Shown here one piece after another: positions 24,201 to 36,900 of a DNA stretch of 64,000 bases (the stretch's first letter is position 1; the number at the start of each line of letters is the position of its first letter). Position numbers and translations under genes: made by a program. The DNA is from Ricordea florida. Its lineage: Eukaryota > Cnidaria > Anthozoa > Corallimorpharia > Ricordeidae. Location: positions 27,628,240 through 27,692,239 of the forward strand of contig OX453274.1 in NCBI GenBank assembly GCA_949710005.1, given 5' to 3'. The notes beneath the pieces are model-generated. The model was not told where the DNA came from. It was given only the letters and a program-made list of their open reading frames with translations, and made no database searches.

Positions 24201-27200
24201 GGAGGTGCTCGCATCCAGGAGGGAGTTGAGTCACTTGCTGGCTATGCTGACATCTTCCAGCGTAATGTAATGGCATCAGGAGTTATTCCACAGATTTCAC
24301 TTATCATGGGGCCATGTGCCGGTGGTGCTGTGTACTCTCCGGCTATCACTGACTTTACTTTTATGGTTAAGGTATGCTCTTTATAATTACCTATGCCTTT
24401 GTACTTTGTACAAGTGCCTATTGCCTTTGTACTTCGTACAGTGTGTTGCACACAAATAAATCATAGCATTATATTACTGAGTATGACTTTTTTCATTAAC
24501 ATCTGTAATCAAATGATGACAAGTGTAATTTGGGGATAATTTCAGGTGTGTTTTGTCCAAATTTATCAATTTCCCAAGCCTTTAAGGCACAGGAAATTAT
24601 TAGATTTAATTTGGATAAAACGCAAGTAATATTATTTTCTAATTTCATTCGTATAAGTATAGCATTTGTATAGCACAGAATAACATAGCATGGAGTATAG
24701 CATTTGATTACCTATAAACATCATGGGTGACAAATTACTCCTTAATTTTCAAATTAAGATACCATTTTGGCACTGTAGGAGACGTTGCCATAACAGCATT
24801 GTAATTTCAGATATGAAATTATAAATTAATGCTTAAATTTTGCACCAAAATTAAGGAGTAATTTGTCACCCATGATATCATTGGTTATTTCTTGTGAGAG
24901 TGTCTAAAGGAAATAATTTCTATATACTTTTCTTTATAATCTATGTATCCCTTTTTACCTCAGCAATATTGACATTTTGAGTAGTCTGATTGGCCCACCA
25001 TCTCAGGATATTCAACATCAGTATAAAAACCAACTCAATAACCTTAGCAAGAGAAATTCACAAATTCCTTGCTTCCTAATCTTGCCCTTGCATAGACTGT
25101 ATAGCTGTGTTTGTCTTCTGCATGAGGTTGGAGAAATGTTTTTTCAGTGAGGAAATAGAGGACTCTAATCAGCTTACTTCCAGGGCCCAGCAAGTAATGA
25201 TACTCCTAGGTGATCCATGTTTCAGAGAATTAGCTAATATTATAAAGCTTTGACTACAGTATGCAAGTCTCCTGATGCTTTCTTGCACAAGCACATACAG
25301 TATAATATATTTTTTCTTATAACAATAAGCCAATGGTTTTTGTATTGTCTTTTCTTTTCAGGACACTTCCTACCTGTTTATTACTGGACCAGATGTAGTG
25401 AAGGTGAAAGACGTTTTTGAATTATTTAACAAATAAAGAAACTTTAGCCGTGTATTACACTGTGATAAAACACGACGGGCATTTGAGAACACGAGAGTGA
25501 AATGTTGTGGCGAGTGTTTTCTACATTTCTCGAGTGTTCTCAAATGTCTGGAGTGTTTTAATCACAGTGTAATACACGGCTTAGGCTTCTTTATTTGCTT
25601 TATGATATAGATTTTACATGCTGCCAGTAGAAACAAAAAAGGAAACAGATCACCAAACCGACGCCATTTAATACCAATTTCTTGACTGTTTTCGCTTCTT
25701 CTTCTTCTTTATTTGGCTTATTATTCTCAGCTTCAAAACTTTCTGCTGCTTCGCAGAGAACTCCATCATGAATTTCTTCAAACAAAGTGTTTTTCGCCGT
25801 CTCTTACAGAATTGTTGAGTAGAGGTAATATGGCGAAAAACAATAAAACACGCTTTTTCTATGTTTTTTACTCTGATAAAACATAGGTTTTTGACCAATC
25901 AGAGCGCACGTAAGAACATAGCTATATTATAATAGTTACCGTAATAATGCACTGTAATTGTATCAGTTGGTAGGTAAAATACTTGTAGAATAACTTAGAG
26001 AAAAATGCTGTTAGGAGGTGGTATTACTGATTGGCTAAAGCAAAGTTCTATTTGCATTTCACAGGGCTTAAGTACATTTACAAACATTTGTAATAATTAT
26101 TAGCCAACTGGTTTGCCTCCACCCTGTTAGGATTCTAAACCTTGATTGCATTTCATATGAATTGTGTTTCATTCCTTTCCTATGCCTTGCCACCATTATT
26201 GCTATAACCACTGCCACAGATAAATAATTTAACAATGACTTTTAAAATTAAATTATATTTATTCGTATTGCTATTGTGGTGATCCTATTATTTATATGAA
26301 AAAAAATGTTCAACTACTCAATGCTAACATCTCTAAACATAGCAGTCACTTGGATTTTTTAAGATAGGTACAATACTTTGCTGTGTGATACTATAACCCT
26401 TTCACTCTCATGGGGTCTCCATTTTACGAGTAAAAATTAAATCGTTTGGCTTTAGACTGAGTAAAATCTATAAAGTTACTATTGGTAGTGAAAGGGTTAA
26501 GTTGATACTGACATTAAGGAATGATTATTACTTCTATAGATATTACTCGAAGATGACATTTTGTTGTTGTCAATGTTGTATCTACTTTGGAGTTGCTGTA
26601 GCAGCGTTGCCCTTTCAACACTAATTTTGATTCAATATTCTGTGACACTTGGGGTACTATTGTCAAAGTTTTTTGGTCATGAATGTTCCATACAGAAAGC
26701 GATAATTATTTGCTTTTTAATATTGTTTTCTAATTGGGTCTGTTATTATTGACCTGTAGGGTTTACATTTCTTGTTTGCGTGGTTCCCTGATAAACATAC
26801 TTGTATGTAATTTTGCACTATGATTGGTTGCCTGACTTGGCAACGCAGCATCATCTCTCTCTCTCTCTCTCTCTGCCAAGCTGGTGTGGGCATTATGGCT
26901 GAATAATGGACTTTTTTGTTTTTCTGTATTATGGACCTGAACTGCATCCAGGAAATAACAGCTCAGCCTATTTACCCAGTCATTTTTACCGTAGTCAACC
27001 CAGAAATAGCCAATATACCAACTGCACTTGTGTTAAGATGTCAGTTTCTAAAGAAACCGGTGTTGCATCTTGGAAAATAAGAAATACATGAAAATTGGTT
27101 GATCAAATAGTAGTAACAATCTTTTATTAGGAAGCTCCATCACTAAAAGTGGTTTACATAGAGGTCCTAATACTAGATATATACTATATAATGAACAATT

Positions 27201-30200
27201 AAAATCTATAAATTAGAGCTAAAACCAAAATAAATAAATATTTACAATATATACACTACAGAGATTAAAAAAAAAATTAAAAATAATTAATTATGAAATG
27301 CAGAAAAAAGACACTTCTTAAAAATTGGCAAACTTACTGAATTTCTTACAGCTCTCTCTAACTCATTGAAGTCTTTGAAACAGTGGTACCGTGAACGTTG
27401 TTTTCCCCAATTGTATCGGATTTTGGGGAGCTTTATAGTATCTTTATTGCGAGTATTGTATGAGTGCATATCACTCTTTCTTACAATGTCCAAGGATTGA
27501 TTGAGTTGGCCATTAATACACTTGTATGCATATATACATCGATGACATTTCCTACGTTCTTCGAGATTCAGCCATCTCAAGACTGTTAATGCATCAGTGG
27601 ATGAGGATTGAAGTGATCTATCTAATATCAACTTAGCTGCTTTGTTTTGCAGAATTTGCAATTCTTTCATTAGTGAGACATTGTCCTTGTCACCCCAGAC
27701 TAAATCAGCATAATCAAAAATAGGTAGCACTAAACTGTTATAAAAAAGTAACCGAGCATTATAAGGTAAAAAATACTTAATCCTACGTAAAAGACCAAGG
27801 TTCTTATTAACCTTAGATGAAATATACTCAACATGGTCGGACCATGTAAAAGTTGAGGACAATATAACTCCCAAGTATTTAAAACTAGTTACAGAATTTA
27901 TATCAGCGTCAAAAATAGATAATGAGAAAGAGGAAATACTAGCAAGTTTCCTATTACTGCCTATAATCATGGATTTTGTCTTAGTAAGATTTAAAGTTAG
28001 CTTATTCCCATGTAGCCACTGAGCAACTTTCAAGAGATCATCATTCAGTGCCTCTTCTAACAGGTGTGGCTCCTTAGCAAAGTAATACAGGACCGTGTCA
28101 TCAGCATACAAAGTCACCTTGCAATTCTTTATAGCCAGAGGAAGATCATTAATATAAACCAAGAAGAGAAGCGGTCCTAGAATACTCCCCTGTGGCACCC
28201 CAAAGGTCACCGGGAGAGGGTCAGACACTGCATCACCACAGGCAGTCCGCTGTTTACGATGACTCAGGTAAGACTTGAACCACTGTAGGGTACTGGACGA
28301 GACGCCGGTAGCCGACAACTTAGACAGCAAGATGTTATGGTCAACGGTATCGAATGCCTTGGTCAAATCTAAGAACACTGCACCACACAGATCTCCACTC
28401 TCCATGTGCAATAAGACCTCATCTGCAAAACTGGTGAGAGCTGAAGTTGTAGACAGCTTGGGACGGAAGCCAAATTGTTCGCTTGAAATGAGGTTACTTG
28501 AATTAAGAAAGTCATAGAATTGAGAATGGACGACTTTTTCCAGAATTTTACTCATTGTTGGCAGAATAGAAATTGGGCGATAATTTGACGCATTTGTCCT
28601 ATCTCCAGTTTTGAAAAGTGCAGCCACTTTCGAGCATTTCCATATTTCAGGAAAATTGCCAGTGCGAATAGAGAGATTCAATAACTTGGTGATCGAGGGA
28701 CAAATAGCACGCGCACCACACTTTAAAAGTCTCGCACTGATGTTATCCAAGCCAATAGCTTTATTTGTCTTTAGAGAAAGCAGATGCTTGAGTACTGTTT
28801 CCTCATCAACTTTGTTTAGCGAGAAAGACTGTAATTTCGTGGCCGATCTGACTGGGAACATAGCAGCAGCTGATATTTTATTTGCAAGACTTCTGCCAAT
28901 GGATGCAAAATAACAGTTAAGCACGGATGCAATAGAGGCTGGAGTGGTGTATTCAACACCATCAACCACGATACATTGTGGGCTCGAGGATTTTGTCTTA
29001 CGCGAAGACACCTCATTCATCGCCTGCCAGATCTTCCCTGAATCTCCTTTTGCCTCTAGAATCAAGTCACAATAATACTTGGATTTAGCTGCCTTGACTT
29101 CGCGATTGACCCTATTTCTTAGCTTCCTATAGCAAGCCCAGTGAAAAACAGAATTGGTTTTCACAGCTTTACGATGGTGAAAATCACGATCCTTCATTGC
29201 TTCGCTGATTTTATCATTCAACCACGGCAACGGAACACCTCGTATTCTTCGCCTTTTTACAGGCGCATGCAGGTCAGCTATTTCAGAGAACAATTGATTC
29301 CAAATAAACACGGCGTCGTCGATGTCTTCCTCGTTTTCAATAACGTGCCATGGAACGCTATTCAAGTCCTCTAGAAAGGTGTTCACATGAAAGTTCTTAT
29401 AAGAGCGGTATTCAATTGTTTTTGGTGTTGCCTTAATTACACCTGCTTTTAAAACACAATAGACGAGGTAGTGATCACTCAGCGAAACAGGAACAACACC
29501 GGAGTCAGTGATGCGGTGATCATTGTTCACTAAAATCACGTCAAGCAAAGTTTGAGAGGCTTCCGTCACTCGGGTAGCCTCAGTAATGAGTTGCGTAAGA
29601 TGGTGTGAAATTGCAAATTTTTTAAGCTCTTGTTTTTCTTTCTTTCTTGAATATGGCAGCATATTTGCATTAAGGTCGCCAAGAAGCACGAAGTCACATT
29701 TATCCAGGTTAATTTTCGCCATAGATATCTCCAAGTTTGAAATAAAGTTCGCAAAGCCAAAAACGGGAGCTCTATATGCACAACAAATCAATACTGGGCG
29801 ACATTTAGTGCGCGTTAGCTCAATCCATAGGCATTCATTTGCGGCTGAGTGAAGATCATTCCTAACACGAAACAACAAGCCTTCCTTTACATAGATAGCT
29901 ACTCCACCATATCCTTCCTTGGCTCCAGACCTATCCAGGCGAATGCAAGTGTATCCTGGAATAGTAACATGAGAATCTTCATAGCAGTCATCTAGCCAAG
30001 TTTCACTGAGTGTAAGAATATCGATCGTTCTGTTATTCAAACCCTCCAGGCGTAGCGAGTCTGATTTGTTCCTCAGGCTTCGAATGTTTAGATGAGCAAT
30101 CCTAAGTCCTCGCGAACTCCTTACATCCTCCAAATTCCTATATCCAGGGTTGAGTTCAACATCTCCGGCAAGTGCTATTAGAGCCAAGGCTAGAGAGGCA

Positions 30201-33200
30201 TGAAGTAGAAGCTTGCACGTAATAAAGCCTTTCTGGAAAGCTTCGACAGCTTGGTGTTTTGCTGGTCGTCGTGCCAGAGAGTGAAAAGATTGAATATCAA
30301 CTCTACAAGCTTCTTGAGAAGCGAAATATAGGTTACTACTATTGCTTAATGGCTTCAGTAGTGTTTTATCTCGTTTTATGCCGTTTAAGATAAGAAACAG
30401 GCAGAGCAGAAGGCCAAAATTAACGGACATCGTGGTTACACGTCCAGCCATATTGAATTTTGGACTTAGAATGTTTATGTTTACTGTGTTGACTGTAAGA
30501 TTTGAAAGAATAAATATGTTTACTGTGTTGACTGTAAGATTTGAAAGAAGGCTAAAGTTTTAAGCATTAGTAGCCTTCATCAGAGTGAATCAAGTCTAAT
30601 AATTAACAATTATTCGCCAAAGGCGAAGTGATTATCGGTGAATGTTCACTGAGGCGAATAATTGTTTTTAATTTATAGTATAAGTACACAGGTGATTATT
30701 TAAAAAAAAAGAAAAGAAAAAGCATTGTACAACACGAAATTTATTATTTTCATCAAAAGCGTGCAAACAGCTGGGAGCCATTTTGTTTGTCGAGGTGATT
30801 ATCGGCTGATAATCCGAGATAGCAAACCAATCAGAGTGTGCAATTTTGTATAATCACCTGAGTATTTATACTAATGAAGGATTAACCACTTGAAAAGCCA
30901 GCTACCCTTAAATCTTGTGGTGTTGAATGTTACTTCATCAGCTGTTTAATAAACCGTTTTTTATGTGTGTGTTTGTGGTAGACTGTTACTCAGGAAGATG
31001 TGACTCAAGAAGAACTCGGAGGTGCTAAGACTCACACTTCTATATCAGGTTAGGAGTACATATTTGAAGACAACAGTCAGCTTTGAGTCTTCATGGCCAA
31101 TCACAACATGGCCTCACTGACTAACAGCAATTAGTATCACCCAACTAGTGGACTAATGCAAATGTGGCAATCTGATTGGCTACGCTACTAGAGGACTATT
31201 AGTAATAGTCTTTGAGTAGCGAAATTCGTGGCGCTTTCTTTTGTTTTATTTCCAAATAAATCTTTCTTTCAACTCTCTTTTATTATTGCTTTTTCTGTCC
31301 GACTAGTTGGGTGATACTAAAACAATAAGACCCTTCGCCCTCAAGGGCTGTGGGTCTAATTGTTAAATAACACCTTGACTTATGATATTATGACCAGTCA
31401 AAAGGTTGGACATAGACATAAATTGATTACCATCACCTGACGACACACAGCTCACTTGACTCTGAAGATGGCTTCCAGCCAGTTTTTTGAAAGTTGAGGA
31501 AATGTCAATGACAATTCTTCCTTGAGCTACCTAGCTGGAAACCGGGACAATCAAACTTGACAAACAAGTACAGAGAACCCTGGATTCAGAGGTTGTTATA
31601 TGGACATTAATTTGGCAAGCAGTTTGATTTAAATTGTTATTATAAACTTTTTTATTCTTTTAGGAGTTGGACTACATGTATGAGTACCAGTTTTCATTGA
31701 AATATTTTGCACCAAATTACCAAGTTATGAATAAATTTTAATGTTCTGAAACCTCTGTTTTGCCTTTTGTGAAACTTAAAGTTGACATACTGTGGTGCAT
31801 GTTATAAGGTTGCTGTAAAAGGCTCAGCCACTTTTGAGATTGGACTGTGGTGAATTACACATTTGGACAACTTTCTTTCGCCACTAAAACATTTTACGGA
31901 TAAAAAGAAATTTTCTTTGACTTAAAATTCCGTGATTGAAGATTTGAGCTTTGTGGTACTTATGCAAATGTGAATTGGTCTGCTCCACCAGTTGAGCTTA
32001 CCACTCTTAACAAGGGCGTATAATTTTCCAATTTACCTTTGCTAGTTACTTTATAGGGGATGTATCGCACCGGCATTTGGCAGATTATTCCTTTCGAATT
32101 CCGTTTTTCGAAATTTCATCAAAGTCAAATCCTCAACAGCACGATGCTAAGAGTATGTTGCCATTTGCAACTTAGTCCACTGGGTTTCCCTTTACTTTAC
32201 TCTTTAACCAAAATGCTGATAATGGAACCAATAAAAGGCTTGGAAAAGAAAACTGATCATAAAATGTCCAGTAATAATATACTACTTTTTGCTGAAAAAC
32301 TGTGTTATATGTGCATGACCGTTGTTGTAACAGAAGTGTGTACGCTTACAAATTGCTCAATGAGTTGTTTTTTTTTTGTTTGAACAGGAGTTGCTTGTGG
32401 GGCCTTTGAAAACGATGTAGAAGCCTTGTCAACGTAAGTATTTGTAGCATTTTAGATGGGAGTGTTTACTTCTGGCAAGAAACTTCCCTGGATGGTATGA
32501 TTAGAAACTTGTACTTATATACAAACAGAAACTTATGAGACTTGAAGCATGTAACTGTCTTTGAATGTCTTCAACCACAGCTTGTCCATAATTATTATAC
32601 AATCTAGCAAGTACCTTATTTGGAAAATCAAGAGAAACCAAGTGAACCAATCAGTGGCAATAAGCTCATAGATTTGGACAAGCAGTTTCCAAATATGATA
32701 CTTGGGGAATATTGAATCTTGACACGCTGTGAATGCAAGTTACACATTTCTAGTCTTATGGGTTTCTGATACAATCTGATACTCATGGGTTTAGGATAAC
32801 TCTGTTTTGAAGATTTGACTCTTGTTACGTTTTTGTGTTCATAGAAACCTGTGTCCCAGTAAGTGACAATTTGGTATTTTGATTTTTATGAAGGACTGTC
32901 TTTGTTCCGACAGAATGAGAGAATTCTTTGATTTCCTTCCACTGAGTAACAAGAGCCCATCACCATTGAGGGAATCGGACGATCCTTGGTAAGCCTGTGC
33001 TACTCCTCTATTACCCATTGCCCTACTTTTTAGCCAGGGAAGCAGTAGGCGAATTTTCGGGGGGGGGGGGGGGGTACTTTAGGAACTCATGGGTGTGCCG
33101 CTGGAATTCTTAAACCCTTTGCCTATACCAGAGCTAGGTTCAGCTGAATTTTGCTACCCAATACAAGGCTGCAAATAACAGTCGGTCATCGGACAATTGT

Positions 33201-33593
33201 CCGGTAAATTTGACGTTTTGACCGGCGAAATATTTGTCTGGTCTGTCACTCTGACCGGGCACTTTTGATCCAAATTAAACTTTTAATTATCATACTTTAC
33301 TCTGAGGAGAGTCTTTTTAAGTGCGACGTCAGTGAAGACTGATCAGTGAACTAATACAACTGTTACAGCTCCTGTCTGTGATTAATATTGTGCAATTTTG
33401 TTCGACCTGATTGTTTCCTGGTCAGGTCAGGTCTGGTCTCTGACCTGACAAATGACCTGCCTACGAAAAAAAATTATTTGCAGCCTTGCTATACTAGAGT
33501 AAACCCCCAAAATCACTCCTATCCTAGAGTAGCTGTTTTCCTAAAATCTTCAACCAACTGGTCAGTTTCGTGAAAACTAACCTATTCTATACA

Positions 33594-33631
<38 letters not shown>

Positions 33632-33887
33632 TGCTTGAAAACCATACCCTTCACAGCGGCACATACCTATATAGCCCATATATGGGAGTACCCCCCCCCC
33701 CCCTTCCCCTCACCCCCGGGCGATTTTATGCAGTGATCAGAGCGATCGCACGAGATCCTCACTTTACATGTAGCTATGGGTTTATAATTATATGCCCATG
33801 TCAGGAGGGATAAAACGGCACTAATGACCCGATTCCAGCGTAGACGGTTGGTTTACTCTACCTCAGCTGATAGAGTATTGAACGACT

Positions 33888-33928
<41 letters not shown>

Positions 33929-36900
33929 TTTATCATCATTTTATTTTAGAAAATATCCCAAGGAAAATTGATTGGTTTAAATCGTGTTTCTGTAACTCGA
34001 TAGAAACACAGAAAAGTTGTCGTAAGGTATTTTCTAAAAGAAATAGAAAACATTTTCTTCATGTTTCTATCTATCTAGCGTTCTATCACAAATGCCGCGC
34101 TCTGATTGGCTACGCTATCCACTATCTATTCTGTGATAGATAGTGAGTAGCGTAATGGCGGCCGCTTCTTCACGTTTGCAAAGTATTCGTGAAGAAGATT
34201 TAGACAGTTTACTGGTCGAGGTTGTTCCAGAAAAGACAAAGTTTTGAACGACTAGTAGATTTATACTAAAACAATTAGATTATTCGCTCTTGATTTCTAT
34301 GCGTGATACTTGACTCGGGCTGCGCCCTCGTGAACTATCACGCGATAGAAATCTCGAGCTCATAATCTAATTGTTTAATAGAAACACTCGTGAAAGTTTG
34401 CGAGAACTCGGAAAAGCTGTGGAAACACTCGCCTATCGGTTCGCGGTCCCTCAGCATTTCTCGTTCTCCCAAAATTCCACTCGTTTCTATAACTCGATAG
34501 AAACACTGAAATGTTTTCTATTCTTTATTAATGTTTAAATTGAGAAAATTGAAGAAATACGCAACCCACATAATCGAGGCGGGCTTTGTAACAATCAAAT
34601 TAGTAGCTAAATAGATTAATAGTAAATCAGGTAAATAAATAAATATGATGAAAATAACTCGCATTTGAATAGATAGAGCAAGAACATATTAGACGACATG
34701 AAACGCAGTGAAGTAATACTGATAGCCAGAGTGTGATTAATGATAATTAGTAATTTTTAAGATTAACGTCGAGACATCAACATAATCATTCTCATCACCA
34801 AGCACCGCAAGTAAAAATTGATGAATTTTGTTTTTGAAAGTTTTTTTTTCTAAGTTTGCGCAAGTCAGGCTTCAGGTAATTTCGTAACTTAGCTCGGAAA
34901 ATGGGAAGCGAATTAAGTCGAATACCATTTGCAAGGTTACAAGTTTGAATCCCGCTTCATAACTTTTTTTCAGGCCAATATGCAGTTGCTAAAAACTGCG
35001 AGAGTCAAATCTTTAATTTCGTTTCCTTCTGAGTGCAAGCGTAAAATTTGTATTATGTATATTCAATTTTTTTTTGCATTTTTCTGCAATATCTTTTCAA
35101 TTTAACCGAAACTATTTCACAGTATATTTGTTTCCCTTTTGGGTTAGTTGCAATTCTTTTATGAGATACATGTATATTTGCGAATAACGTTTTTACAACT
35201 GCTCGGGCTTTTGGAAGAAATCACACGTTGGTCATTTCTGGAAGTGAACACGTTTATGGCTAGGATGCGACCTTATTACTTATGTACAGCAGTAGGTTAC
35301 TATTACATGTTGCCGGTATTTACTCACTTGTTGTTTTGAATCTCCTTATTACAGTGATAGAATCATCCCGAACCTTGATACACTCGTTCCTTTCGACTCT
35401 ACAAAGGCTTATGACATCTTGAATGTGATTTATCCTGTAAGTTACGGACTGAATTGTGATAATTTATTATAAGGCCACAATAGTACATGCGCTCTGATTG
35501 ACTGCTGAGCGGGGAATATTTTCTTGTAATGACCGGGCATTATGAGTATTTTTCAAAAACACTTTTTTCCTTTAATATAGACAAGAGTTGTCTCATTTTC
35601 AAAAAACTCTTTTTTTTTCTGCCTTTCCTTGTTTCGATCGCACGGTCAGATGTGTTTCGGTTCAGTGAACATGACCTCAAATGACCTCTTGTGCGCGCAA
35701 GCGGACATTAAAAAACCCTTCCGTCTCTCTTTTTCCAGTGCTAAAAAGGTCATATAATAAATAACTTATTAACCTCGTATGTTCCGTCATTACAAGGAAA
35801 TCTCAGACCTCGGCCTTGACTGTATTGACCTCAGTTTCGCAACACATCAAGACCTTGGTCCGAGATTTCCCTGTAATGACCTCGCTGTCGGTCAATAAGT
35901 AGTATGTGGGACACTGAGTTTGCCGATTGCATGTTTTTAGTTGCAGATTAGAGCAAGATAGTGGATAGTGGTTTTCGATTGGCTGTTGTAATATGAAAAA
36001 GGAAAGCAATTACTATTAACCAATCACTCAAGGCAGTAAACTAATCGGTGCAAAGAAACTACACGTTGTCAGCACCAAGCGCGGGAAAACGCGCGTGACT
36101 TCGTCTGTTTTTAGGTTTAGTTACAACAGGCAGATAGCCAATTACCTATCATCACAGTATCATCACAGAATCAAAGCAATTGTGAAAATTATTTCGACAT
36201 CAAATTGAAAACCGCTCTAACATCTTATGGTGTCGGTCCATAATGGTCACTATATTCACAGTGGTTGGTTTTTTTATTTGCGTTTTTCATTTGCAGATTG
36301 TGGATGAAGGAGAGTTCTTTGAAATCTCACCAGATTATGCCAAGAACATTGTGGTTGGGTTTGGGCGTATGAATGGTCGGACTGTAGGAGTGGTTGGTAA
36401 CCAGCCAACTGAGGCGGCCGGTAAGTTTTTAAGATGGTAAAAGGACTGATTGAAGTCAGAAACCATTAAAACTTGAAAGGTATAACTTCCCCTGAATGTC
36501 TTTTAGATACAGTTTGTCGACCTTCAATCTACCTACTGCCATATTTGGAAAACAATAGAAACCTAATTAACCAATCAATCTGGCTTTAGTAAGGTGACGT
36601 ACTTGTTGTTCATTAAAATGAATTTCAGGTCAAAATGGTTCCAAAGTAGATTGATTTGTTTTCTCCTTTGTTTCAGGTTAACTTCCATAATCCTCCAATA
36701 ATCCAAGTGCTGTCTAATAAAACAAGAGAGTGTTTCTGTCGAGGAACTATCGGCTGATAGTTGCCCCGCGGAAATTTGATGTTTTTAAAACAAATATGCT
36801 AGTTAGAATATGCTAGATACAAATACTCCATTGTCTATATGTTTCACCTATTAATTTTCTTCCGTGCGCCAGTTGAAAAACAGTCAAAACGCGTTGAATT

